Source of the DNA: Rhizobium binae
GTDB taxonomy: Bacteria > Pseudomonadota > Alphaproteobacteria > Rhizobiales > Rhizobiaceae
Direction of reading: 5' to 3'
Length of the DNA: 64,000 nt
NCBI RefSeq assembly: GCF_017357225.1
Contig: NZ_CP071607.1
Location: forward strand, 428,895-492,894
This document shows positions 1-7,353 of this stretch, one piece after another. The notes under the pieces were generated by a model that was not told the DNA's origin, made no database searches, and worked only from the letters and a program-made list of their open reading frames with translations. Made by a program: the position numbers and the translations under genes. Positions within the stretch are counted from its first letter, which is position 1. Each line of letters starts with the position of its first letter.

Positions 1-531
1 CAGGCAAAGCAGGAGAATCTGCTGAGCCAGCTCGACCTCTTCGAGCAGGCAATGTCGACACTCCCGATCCCGGTAGCGTTCTTGCGCGCCTGCTGGTTCA
101 TGGAGAATTCAGCCTGGGACATCGCACCGGCAAGGGAGAGCGGCATCATGCCAAGCTTTCTGCAGCCGGTCACCAAACCCGTGGCGATGGTATCCGTGCG
201 CGATGTCGGCGCCACTGCGGCTGAAATGCTGCAGGAGGACTGGACCGGTAAACGCATCGTCGAGCTTGAGGGTCCTTTCCGCATCACGCCGCTGCAGATG
301 GCGGAGGCCTTCTCTACCGTGCTCGGCAAGTCGATCCGTGCCGAGCCGGTTGCAAGAGAGACATGGGAAGCGCTGTTTTTGAACCAGGGGATGCAGAACC
401 CCCGACCCCGTATGCGCATGCTTGACGGCTTCAACGAAGGCTGGATCGAGTTCGAAGGCGGCGAGGCCCGATCGCGCAAGGGAACAACCACCTTTGAGAC
501 CGCTATCCGCAAACTGGTCGAACGCGGCTGA
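1..531 (+). CDS. NmrA-like NAD(P)-binding protein, 5' end cut off by window
   Basis: The open frame runs in from base 1 and ends at a TGA at 529-531, so only the C-terminal part (about 176 residues) is visible. The stretch resembles the substrate-binding half of NmrA/azoreductase-type atypical short-chain dehydrogenases: it contains VSVRDVGATAAEML and a LEGP...TPLQMAEAFSTVLGK segment. The same blocks (VAPEDLGRVAARLL, VEGPERYSPNDVAAAF) occur in the frameshifted gene at 656-1515 on the opposite strand, so the two are paralogs lying tail to tail. The N-terminal Rossmann half lies outside the window. Family membership is fairly clear; the substrate is unknown. Confidence 0.75.
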   Translation, partial: QAKQENLLSQLDLFEQAMSTLPIPVAFLRACWFMENSAWDIAPARESGIMPSFLQPVTKPVAMVSVRDVGATAAEMLQEDWTGKRIVELEGPFRITPLQMAEAFSTVLGKSIRAEPVARETWEALFLNQGMQNPRPRMRMLDGFNEGWIEFEGGEARSRKGTTTFETAIRKLVERG

Positions 532-655
532 CGAACACGCCGTGGCGGCTTCAGCAATCCCATGGAGGTCGCTACCCGAGGCCGAGGCGCCTGCCCAGCG
601 GCACACGTCTCATACAGCCTTTCGGCGGGCTCGCTATTTCGTCCATCGGGTCGCG

Positions 656-1515
656 TCAGGACGAGTCACGAACGAGCCCATCTATGTACGTCTGGAGCGG
701 GATCGATCCGCGAATTGCGTCCTCGGGATATTCGGGGCCATCGGCGGTGAGAGCCGTCATCCTGGCATATGAGTGAGCCGCCGCGTCGGAGAAGCCCGAA
801 CGGCGGTATGCGTCTTCCCAGGCTTCGCGCGGGATCACCTCGACGCGAACGGTCCGGCCGAGGGTGGCGGCGAAGGCTGCGGCAACGTCATTGGGAGAGT
901 ATCGCTCCGGCCCTTCGACGGCGTATATGGCGATCTGCTCGATCGGCTCCTGCAGCAGCCGCGCAGCCACCCTTCCCAGATCCTCCGGCGCGACCATCGG
1001 GAGCGCGAGGTCGGCCGGGAGCATGGTCGACAACACCCCGTCCTTCGTCACGGAGCCTGCCATCGTATCCCAGTTGCTGTAGTAATAGGCTGCGCGGATG
1101 ACACTGGCAGGAATCGGCTGGTTTCTCAGGCCCACCTCCAGTTCATAAAGGACGTTGAGATCGCCGCATTGCTCGCCCGGCTGCGCGCCCATGGTTGATT
1201 GCGCCACCACCTTCTCCAGTCCCGAGCCTTCGATCGCCTCGAGCAGGCAACGCACGGTCTCCCGTTCCTCCCGATCCGTATCGCTCGCGATGTCAGCATT
1301 CGGGTTTAGCAGGAAGGCCCGCTTCCCGCGGCGGAACACCGTCCGTAGCGAGGTCACGTCGTGGACTCGGCGAGCGCAACCTCTGCGCCCCGCCGTCGCC
1401 ATGCGCCCGCCTTCTCAGGGTTTCGCGTGACGATGGTGACGGCTTCGCCCTCAGCGAGCAGCGTCCTCGCCACTGCTGAGCCAACGCGCCCCGTCCCTCC
1501 AACAATGATGTACAT
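656..1515 (-). pseudogene. NmrA-like NAD(P)-binding protein with a frameshift
   Basis: Reading leftwards from an ATG at 1515, preceded by GGGAGG eight bases upstream, the frame gives an N-terminal Rossmann motif MYIIVGGTGRVGSAVARTLL and then hits TGA near 1356. The rest of the same protein (HDVTSLRTVFRRGKRAFLLN onwards, through VAPEDLGRVAARLL and VEGPERYSPND) continues in another frame to the stop at 656. Adding one base near 1366 (GCCGA-GTC read as GCC GAx GTC) restores one continuous protein of about 286 residues. The locus is therefore a single-base-deletion pseudogene, or carries one sequencing error. It is paralogous to the gene at 1-531. Confidence 0.8.
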
Positions 1516-1708
1516 CGGCCATGCCTCCCGCAATCATGCCGAGCACAACACTTCGCCTCTGCCAAAGGTTCCCTTGCCGTCGCACGCACAGTTCACCGAT
1601 GCGGAGCGCCTGCAGCTCAGCGGGACTTGGCGCCTGCGGCTCAATGGCTCACGCAATTGACGCTTTTATGGGCCCTCGATCCGCATGCTCATCAGCAACA
1701 GGACACCA

Positions 1709-2119
1709 ATGATGCGAACTTCGGCTGCAGAATTTTCCGCTCTCCTTCTTCCAATACTGGCGAGTTGCACGACGACCTCGGGTGGCATTGTCACCGAGAA
1801 CAAGAGCCTTACTGCAGTCAGCGCCGAGCGGACGCGACTGGCGCAGGCCTGGCACCTCAAAGCCGATTGCTCACAAGCAAGCCGTCCGAACGTTCGAACA
1901 GTTTCTCCGCCAGCTCATGGGAAACTGGAAATCGTACCAGAAGATGTACTCGCGAACTCGAAGAAGTTTTCCAAATGCGCAACGGCGAAAACCGCCGGCG
2001 TGGTTGTTTACTACACCTCTGCAGCCGGGTACGTCGGCCCTGATAAAACAACGTTCAGGGAGTCCTACGGAGATGGCTTCGTTCGCGACGTGACTTTCGA
2101 CGTCAACGTCGTCAAGTAG
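1709..2119 (+). CDS. small putative lipoprotein, unknown function
   Basis: 136-residue protein. The start at 1709 is chosen because AGGA lies seven bases upstream and it gives a compact lipoprotein signal: a hydrophobic run followed by a lipobox LASC with Cys20, and no charged residue interrupting it. The mature part has the pattern PPAHGKLEIVP...VVYYTSAAGYVGPDKTTF, which looks like the short beta-rich cadherin/Ig-like repeat (hydrophobic-Y-T-P-x-x-G-Y-x-G-x-D) found in other rhizobial surface proteins. It stands alone between the NmrA remnant and the toxin-antitoxin pair. No specific function can be assigned. Confidence 0.6.
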   Translation: MMRTSAAEFSALLLPILASCTTTSGGIVTENKSLTAVSAERTRLAQAWHLKADCSQASRPNVRTVSPPAHGKLEIVPEDVLANSKKFSKCATAKTAGVVVYYTSAAGYVGPDKTTFRESYGDGFVRDVTFDVNVVK

Positions 2120-2194
2120 AGCGCGGGGGAGCGCCGGCGCGTTGGAAAGCCTATTCGTAATATTCATTGCATCAGGCGATTTTTTGGGAATTAA

Positions 2195-2677
2195 TCAAGC
2201 CTGTCGTGCTTTCAATGATAACACCAAGGTTACGGGGTTTGCCGGCGACGCGACGAACCCATAATGCTCGTAAAAGGCCTTGGCTTCGTCGGAGATTGCG
2301 TGAACCAGAAGGCCGCGAATGCCCATGATATGCGCCGCCTGTCCGGTGCGCAAAACGGCGTCTTGCAACAGCGCAGCTCCGATGCCTTTTCCCTGCCAGC
2401 TCCGATCGATAGCAAGACGACCAAGCACTGCCATGGGAACGGGGTCCGGCATATTGCGTCGGACAGGTCCCGGCGCGTCCGCAACCGCGAGCGCCCCCGA
2501 TGACAGGCAATAGTAACCGATGACACGCTTGCCCTCGCAAACCACATAGGTTCGGGACGCGCCACTGACCTGATTGGCCCGCGCGCGACGGCGCAGCCAT
2601 TCATCGAGGCTATCGTGCCCGCTATCGAATAGTTGGAGATCGTGCGCTTCCCCGAGAAGCGCCGGCGGTAACAACAT
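2195..2677 (-). CDS. GNAT acetyltransferase toxin, TacT-like
   Basis: 160-residue GNAT-fold protein. The acetyl-CoA pyrophosphate-binding loop is visible as QGKGIG after the strand VLGRLAIDRSW, and a conserved Tyr lies in the C-terminal FYEHYGF segment. Length and the neighbouring DUF1778 gene match TacT/AtaT-type toxins, which acetylate the amino acid on charged tRNA and stop translation. Its ATG shares one base with the antitoxin TAA (TAATG at 2679-2675), so the two are translationally coupled. Assignment to the TA type rests on family and pairing; the tRNA target cannot be read from sequence. Confidence 0.85.
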   Translation of the reverse strand: MLLPPALLGEAHDLQLFDSGHDSLDEWLRRRARANQVSGASRTYVVCEGKRVIGYYCLSSGALAVADAPGPVRRNMPDPVPMAVLGRLAIDRSWQGKGIGAALLQDAVLRTGQAAHIMGIRGLLVHAISDEAKAFYEHYGFVASPANPVTLVLSLKARQA

Positions 2678-2961
2678 TACCGCTGCCAGGGTCTGGGAGC
2701 ATTCATCAGCCGCTCGAAACCTTCGCCGCTCGGCGGCTGGTCGAGGACGGCCAGATAGTGTTTATAGCTGTCGTGATCGACTTGCACCAATGTCTGGTCG
2801 AGAAGCGCGTCTTCGGCGGCGCGGCGCGCGGCGTCGATCATGAAATCCGAGCGGGTTTTCCCATGAGCCTTGGCTGCACGGTCGATCAGGCCGCGAATGT
2901 CGTCGCGAACCTTCAAATTGACGGCGTGTTTGTGGGTGTCGGTCGCGTTTTTGCTGGCCAT
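2677..2961 (-). CDS. DUF1778 ribbon-helix-helix antitoxin, TacA-like
   Basis: 94-residue antitoxin. The N-terminal part KHAVNLKVRDDIRGLIDRAA plus KTRSDFMIDAAR is the typical DUF1778 ribbon-helix-helix DNA-binding unit; the C-terminal tail (YLAVLDQPP...ERLMN) is the segment that normally wraps around and blocks the GNAT toxin. The start at 2961 is preferred over a longer frame because the upstream extension has no family resemblance. DUF1778/GNAT pairs usually repress their own promoter; an inverted repeat 38 bases upstream (2999-3013) fits that. Confidence 0.88.
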   Translation of the reverse strand: MASKNATDTHKHAVNLKVRDDIRGLIDRAAKAHGKTRSDFMIDAARRAAEDALLDQTLVQVDHDSYKHYLAVLDQPPSGEGFERLMNAPRPWQR

Positions 2962-2998
2962 GGTCTTCTCCTTCGAGATCAGCCTATACCATAAGCGC

Positions 2999-3013
2999 AT
3001 ACACAACGTGTAT
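2999..3013. promoter_or_regulatory. candidate operator of the DUF1778/GNAT toxin-antitoxin operon
   Basis: ATACACAACGTGTAT is a perfect 6+3+6 inverted repeat 38 bases upstream of the antitoxin ATG, in a short A/T-richer stretch. Ribbon-helix-helix antitoxins commonly bind such short palindromes at their own promoter. Inferred from position and symmetry only. Confidence 0.5.
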
Positions 3014-3384
3014 CTATTTCTTGCGGCGCAGCGGTTGAAAGATGCCCGGCCCACCGGCCGCACCGCTTCGCCGTGGTTAAGCGATAAGTGCGTCCGGCGA
3101 TTCTGGAGTCTTGCAGATTTGCCGAGCAAATCTGCGGGAGGGTTGGCTGAAACGGGCCGGCTGATCGACCGGCCGGCTTGGCCGTAGGGCTGGGCTACGA
3201 CGCGCGCCGGCCGGTCGACCATCCGACTCCGCTTGAGCCAACAGAATGATTCAATCTAGCCCGGAAAGGCTCTAGCTCAGGCGTGGGCGAACCAAAAAGG
3301 GTCAAGCCGCGACGCTATCCTCGATGCGTATCGAACGGTCGCGAGGGCGCCTCCGCAAGGATGATGCGGGTCGAAGGCCGTCCG
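3014..3384. other. gene-free stretch with hairpin repeats
   Basis: No convincing gene. Contains a perfect 10+3+10 hairpin at 3113-3135 (arms GCAGATTTGC) and, further on, two copies of a GACCGGCCGGC-type sequence in inverted orientation (about 3159-3174 and 3207-3222, 15 of 16 bases matching). These look like rhizobial intergenic palindromic repeats rather than coding sequence. Confidence 0.5.
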
Positions 3385-3888
3385 CTACTCGGTCAGGCTG
3401 GAAAGCAATTCGTCGAGCTGTTCCAACTGCTCCGGCAATGCGACAGCCGAGCCCTGCAGTGCTTCCTCAAGCGCCTCCCTGGACGGATAGACTTCCTGGA
3501 AAATCACAAGCGTCTTCCCGCCTTGGTCTTCGAAAGTCACGGTCGTGATCGCGCCCTCTTCGCCCTCGTCGTTGGTCCAGACGATGCGCTCGTTCGGCAC
3601 CACCTCGAGATACTTGCCATAGAAGGCCATGGTGTCCGAACCGCCGGCGCCGAATTCCAGCCGATATTTACCGCCGGTGCGGACGTCCATTTCGCATGAT
3701 ACGAGCGAAATGCCGGGCACCGATTTCGGCACCCACCAGCGCTGGAACAGCTCGGCCTGGCTCCACGCCCTGAAAACCGTGCTCGGCGGCGCATCGAATA
3801 TCCGCGTTACCAGCAGTTCGCGATCCCCTCTGCGCTCGACCGACGTGCGGTTCTGCGCGCCATCTGCGCTCTCAACTTGCTCAGTCAT
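3385..3888 (-). CDS. AHSA1/SRPBCC-family protein
   Basis: 167-residue protein of the START-like SRPBCC superfamily, AHSA1 subgroup. Typical features: the opening strand RELLVTRIFDAPPSTVFRAW, the WW pair in ELFQRWWVP, the central VRTGGKYRLEFG and the closing EGAITTVTFEDQGGKTLV. Proteins of this type form a deep hydrophobic pocket for a small ligand; bacterial members are often cotranscribed with an ArsR regulator, as here. Its start overlaps the end of the ArsR gene by 8 bases, so it is the second gene of a two-gene operon. Ligand unknown. Confidence 0.85.
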   Translation of the reverse strand: MTEQVESADGAQNRTSVERRGDRELLVTRIFDAPPSTVFRAWSQAELFQRWWVPKSVPGISLVSCEMDVRTGGKYRLEFGAGGSDTMAFYGKYLEVVPNERIVWTNDEGEEGAITTVTFEDQGGKTLVIFQEVYPSREALEEALQGSAVALPEQLEQLDELLSSLTE

Positions 3889-4228
3889 CGCTTCCCTCCC
3901 GTTTCATTTCGTTGATGATCTCATCCAATGCTTCGAAGCGGGCCTCGAACAGCCTGCGATGCGCCCCGATCCACTCGGCCTCCGCCTTGAGACCGCGTTT
4001 TCCAAGCCTGCAGGTTCTCACCCGTCCGACCTTCTGCGTGACGACGAGCCCCGCCCGCTCGAGAACCTGGACGTGTTTCTTCATGCCGGTCAGCGTCATC
4101 TGGAATTGATCCGCGAGACTGGTGATCGACGCGTCGCCTCGCCCAAGCTGATCGATGATCCCGCGACGGGTCGCATCGGACAGCGCCGCGAACGAGAGAT
4201 CGAGGGGAGGATCTAAATACTGAACCAT
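3881..4228 (-). CDS. ArsR-family transcriptional regulator
   Basis: 115-residue winged-helix regulator: LSDATRRGIIDQLGRGDASITSLADQF is the start of the ArsR helix-turn-helix, with recognition helix region MTLTGMKKHVQVLERAGLV followed by the wing VTQKVGRVRTCRL. No metal-binding Cys pair is present, so it belongs to the metal-independent ArsR group that pairs with AHSA1 proteins. The start at 4228 (MVQYLDPP) is chosen over a longer frame because it begins the conserved block and falls inside a perfect operator. It is the first gene of the operon with 3385-3888. Confidence 0.87.
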   Translation of the reverse strand: MVQYLDPPLDLSFAALSDATRRGIIDQLGRGDASITSLADQFQMTLTGMKKHVQVLERAGLVVTQKVGRVRTCRLGKRGLKAEAEWIGAHRRLFEARFEALDEIINEMKREGSDD

Positions 4229-4238
4229 ATGGTTCAGT
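4219..4238. promoter_or_regulatory. operator palindrome overlapping the ArsR start codon
   Basis: ACTGAACCATATGGTTCAGT is a perfect 20-base palindrome. The ArsR ATG (4228-4226) lies at its centre, so repressor binding would cover the start of the gene. TGAACCATATGGTTCA-type sites are familiar in front of ArsR/AHSA1 operons; here the symmetry and position are directly visible. Confidence 0.75.
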
Positions 4239-4395
4239 GTATAACGCGCTCGCATCGAAAGCGCAAGCGTCCCGAGCTTTCCTACTGCAGACCGGTCATT
4301 CGAGGTCATGTACCGCGACGGTGGCAGCGAAAGATAATCTGGCGCCGGCCTACGACAGTGATCGAGCGCCTCGCATCTGATTCAGCTTCAGGACT

Positions 4396-4905
4396 TCAGG
4401 TGAGTTGAGCGAGGATATCGTCGACGACGCTTGTAATGCTGCCCGCCGTGTCGATAGTGATCCCGACGGGAAGATACTCCCGGGTGTTGTGATAACGCAG
4501 TACCAGAGCCCGCTCGGCCCGCTCGAAGCCCGGCTCATCGGGCCGCCCATCCAATCGTCGGTTCAAAGTCTCAACGTCGATGTCGAGCACGAAAACCTTA
4601 TCGAACAGGTGCAGGAATTTGTGGAAATTGCGCGAGCCGCCACAGAAGAAAGTAACAGGGTGGGTGGTGTCGGCAGCAATGGCTCGGACCTTTTCGGCAG
4701 GCCAGATCCAATGCGCGTATCCCCAGGCAATGCGGTCGGCGCCTTCGGGTGGTCCCGCGAGTGCCTGGCCTGTCTCGGGGTCTCCCACATATGCCAGGAC
4801 GCGGTCACCATGGACAACATGGCAGCCCCGTCGCTCCAGTTCGGAAGCGACAGACGTTTTTCCAGTGCCCGAACTGCCTTCGATCAAGTAGTTCCTGATG
4901 CCCAT
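4396..4905 (-). CDS. small P-loop ATPase/kinase-like protein
   Basis: 169-residue P-loop NTPase. Walker A is GSSGTGKT at residues 10-17, right after the first beta strand MGIRNYLIE; a later hydrophobic strand VFVLDID may serve as Walker B. Overall length and the E-R-R-G-C-H-V-V-H-G-D-R pattern after the P-loop resemble uncharacterised nucleoside/shikimate-kinase-like AAA_18 proteins. The start at 4905 is preferred because the longer frame adds 22 residues without family features. Substrate unknown; no operon partner. Confidence 0.7.
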   Translation of the reverse strand: MGIRNYLIEGSSGTGKTSVASELERRGCHVVHGDRVLAYVGDPETGQALAGPPEGADRIAWGYAHWIWPAEKVRAIAADTTHPVTFFCGGSRNFHKFLHLFDKVFVLDIDVETLNRRLDGRPDEPGFERAERALVLRYHNTREYLPVGITIDTAGSITSVVDDILAQLT

Positions 4906-4971
4906 GAGCGCTTTTATCACGGGCTTTGATCCGGTGAGAAGAGTCTCACCGTACGGAGGATGAGCCGGCAC

Positions 4972-5195
4972 GCCGTCGATCCATCAAGGACCGCGATCAA
5001 ACAAGCAAAAGCATCCCGGGCGCTCGACATTGCGCTTCTGGATCCGTCCCAAAGCAATCAGCGGCGAGGCCGGCGAAGCGCTGCGGCAAATGGCGTGGTT
5101 CGTGACGCCGATCGACTTAGAGCGCTTCAACTCTTCACGGAAACGCAGAACTGCTCTAACCTTTTGGATTTACGCGATTCCAGGCAGGACCCCTA
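4972..5195. other. gene-free stretch
   Basis: No gene with support. The part around 5115-5160 (TTAGAGCGCTTCAA followed by a TTCACGGAAACGCAG-type stretch and CTGCTCTAA) resembles a common rhizobial intergenic repeat, but with only one copy here this is a recollection, not a demonstration. Confidence 0.3.
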
Positions 5196-5699
5196 CTAAA
5201 CGGAACGGAAGTATCGAAGGGCGCGATAGCGGTATCGCTGAAGCCGGCCGCCGATGCCCTTGATTGCGCTCATCGGTAGGCGAATCCAATCGTTCTCGGC
5301 CACGCCGCGCCAGCAGACGAGAGCGACCCGTCCGCCCGGCCGGAACGCGCGGCGCATATGCGCGAACGCTCCTGTCGGATCATCGGAGAACATCATCCCG
5401 AATCGCGAGAACAAAGTATCGAATGCGCCCTCGGCCAACTCAGCGCTGCCGGCGTCGGCCACTCGGAACATGGCCGGCGTATTCTGTGGCGCAAGCGCGC
5501 CCGGTCGATCAGCGGTTCAGATATGTCCACGCCCAGCACTTGCCCCCGGGCCGACGCGGGCGGCCAGCGCCAGACTCGACGCGCCCGCGCCACAGCCGAC
5601 GAGATCGACATATCTTTGCGCAAATAACCCGCGCTTCTTCGCGCGAAAGCCCTCTCGTCTGTAAACCAAACCCGCCTCATGCCAGATCCGGATATCCAT
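5196..5699 (-). pseudogene. degraded class I SAM-dependent methyltransferase
   Basis: Pieces of one methyltransferase are spread over three frames. The N-terminal frame gives VDLVGCGAGASSLALAARVGPG (motif I, SAM-binding), the next frame GQVLGVDISEPLIDRARLRH (post-I acidic strand), the third FDTLFSRFGMMFSDD and FRPGGRVALVCWRG (motifs III-IV). At least two frameshifts separate them, the region before motif I is shortened, and the C-terminal third is missing. The gene cannot make a functional enzyme. Its neighbour at 5777-6646 is also truncated, which supports ongoing decay here. Confidence 0.75.
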
Positions 5700-5776
5700 G
5701 ACGCGGGTTCGTGATGCGGTGGCCGCCGTTCTCGATACCATGACGCTGACGCAATTCGTGGCGTCGAACAGCCGGA

Positions 5777-6646
5777 TCAGGATATGATCGCCGGCGAGTG
5801 GTCGCTCGAACAGCGCAAACGTGCAGTATCGAGCGCGCGGCAATATCGATTTATCTGGGCAATATCGATCGGGGGATCGTCTACCTGAATGCCGTCGATG
5901 AGCGCCGCGGCCTTGCGAATCATCCCGTCCAAGAGTTCGACCTCGATTGCAATCGAGGGATCTGTTGAGGTCAGGGTCGTGGCGCCGACTTGGCCGCGCG
6001 CGGCGGCGGCCATCAGAAATGCCATCATCACGCGTGCGAGGCACTCTGCATTTGCACCGAGGGAGAGAACGTAGTCAGGGTGGACAGTCAGATCTGGTGC
6101 GGTTTGGTTGTCGTGCGATGACACGCGCCGGTGATCGAGGATGGCGGCCAACGGTTCAGACCCTGCGCCAGACGCAACAACGGCTTTCCAGTCGGCAGTA
6201 CTGATCGCGAGATCCGATCCCGCATCCTCCAGCGCGAAGGCTAGACCGGACTGCACAAGCCTCGGTGGCGCAGCATCTTGGTGACGGTAAAGTTCCAAGA
6301 CATCGCCCAGTGCGACGCGTCCGTAAATCGCCTTGCGCTGCTCTGACGATCCGCTGGTCCGAACCAATTCCAGGGTAACAAGGTGCCCGAGGAGTCGCTC
6401 GGCCGCTGCGGGGCTCCAGATCGCGAACCGGCTGACAGTCTCTGCAACGATGAGGTTCGATGTATCCGCTCCGCCGAAAGCAGCGGGAATGGACATGGCG
6501 AGAAGTCCGCTTGCACGAAGGATGGAAGTCTGGTCAGGATTGCTACTTGTCATTTCTGCCAAGCGATCGAGTGCGGCCACGACGTCCGCTTCCCTCGTCA
6601 GGACAGGCGGCACGGGTCGCAGTCGATCAGCCGTCGATACCATCAT
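5777..6646 (-). CDS. acyl-CoA-dehydrogenase-like flavoprotein, probably C-terminally truncated
   Basis: 289 residues, against about 380-400 usual for this family. The N-terminal helical part includes LRASGLLAMSIPAAFGGAD and the pattern typical of SfnB/DszC-type flavin-dependent monooxygenases, but the C-terminal helical bundle with its usual R-N-x-R-T-H-T-L-H-D-P block is absent. It follows the flavin reductase gene by 27 bases, the usual partner supplying reduced FMN to two-component monooxygenases of sulfur or aromatic compounds. The short length next to a pseudogene suggests it may be inactive. Confidence 0.65.
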   Translation of the reverse strand: MMVSTADRLRPVPPVLTREADVVAALDRLAEMTSSNPDQTSILRASGLLAMSIPAAFGGADTSNLIVAETVSRFAIWSPAAAERLLGHLVTLELVRTSGSSEQRKAIYGRVALGDVLELYRHQDAAPPRLVQSGLAFALEDAGSDLAISTADWKAVVASGAGSEPLAAILDHRRVSSHDNQTAPDLTVHPDYVLSLGANAECLARVMMAFLMAAAARGQVGATTLTSTDPSIAIEVELLDGMIRKAAALIDGIQVDDPPIDIAQINRYCRALDTARLRCSSDHSPAIIS

Positions 6647-6673
6647 GCAGGCTCTCCTCGACTCAGACAGATG

Positions 6674-7213
6674 TCACGTCACCGCGTGGTACTTGCCATT
6701 CTGATAAAGCAGTGAACTGCCACCACCGAGGCGTATCGAAAGCACTCGGCCGATGAGGATGACATGGCTATGTCGCTCGATCGCCTCCTCGACCTCGCAG
6801 TCGAGCGCGGCAACCGCATTTTCCAGGACTGGCGCTCCGCTGGCGAGTCTCGTCCATTCGGCCCCGACATAGCGCTCGGGTCCTCTCAAACCTCCGACGC
6901 CCGCAAACCGATTTGCTACGTCCTGATGGTCGGCACCGATCACATTCACCGCGAAATGGCGATAGCGCTCGACGACGGGCCAGGTGGAGGAGGATCTGTT
7001 GAGCGACACCAGCATGCGCGGAGGATCGACTGACAATGCCGTCGCAGACGTGACCGTTGCTCCGGAGCGTTCTGTGCCCTCACCTGCCGTGATCACACTG
7101 ACACCGCCTCCCAGCGTTCTTAACGCCTGCTTCAAACCAGCCGCATCGGCTGGACGATCGGACACAGGGCGAATACGGGGCTCGCTGAACCCGCTCGCGA
7201 TAAAAACGTTCAT
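6674..7213 (-). CDS. flavin reductase-like protein
   Basis: 179-residue flavin reductase (FMN-binding split-barrel). Diagnostic stretches are LKQALRTLGGGVSVITA, GATVTSATALSVDPPRMLVSLN and the late HVILIGRVLSIRLG. Such enzymes reduce free FMN with NAD(P)H for a separate monooxygenase; the downstream acyl-CoA-dehydrogenase-like gene (27-base gap) is the probable partner. The start at 7213 (MNVFIAS) is used because the preceding in-frame 28 residues look unlike the family. It is divergent from the FAD-dependent gene at 7354. Confidence 0.85.
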   Translation of the reverse strand: MNVFIASGFSEPRIRPVSDRPADAAGLKQALRTLGGGVSVITAGEGTERSGATVTSATALSVDPPRMLVSLNRSSSTWPVVERYRHFAVNVIGADHQDVANRFAGVGGLRGPERYVGAEWTRLASGAPVLENAVAALDCEVEEAIERHSHVILIGRVLSIRLGGGSSLLYQNGKYHAVT

Positions 7214-7297
7214 CTGACCTCTCCCGTTCAGACTGCAACTCAGCAATGAATAGCAGCCGGGGAACTCGCGCAGTAGACACGCGTTTTTAATCTCCAT

Positions 7298-7315
7298 ATA
7301 TTTTATAGAAAATAT
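7298..7315. promoter_or_regulatory. A/T-rich inverted repeat in a divergent promoter region
   Basis: ATATTTT-ATAG-AAAATAT, a perfect 7+4+7 inverted repeat between the divergent genes at 7213 (minus) and 7354 (plus). It is a candidate regulator site or promoter core for both; no regulator gene is adjacent. Confidence 0.35.
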
Positions 7316-7353
7316 GCCCAGCTCTGTCCCCGAGAACCGGAAGGAAGACTGCC

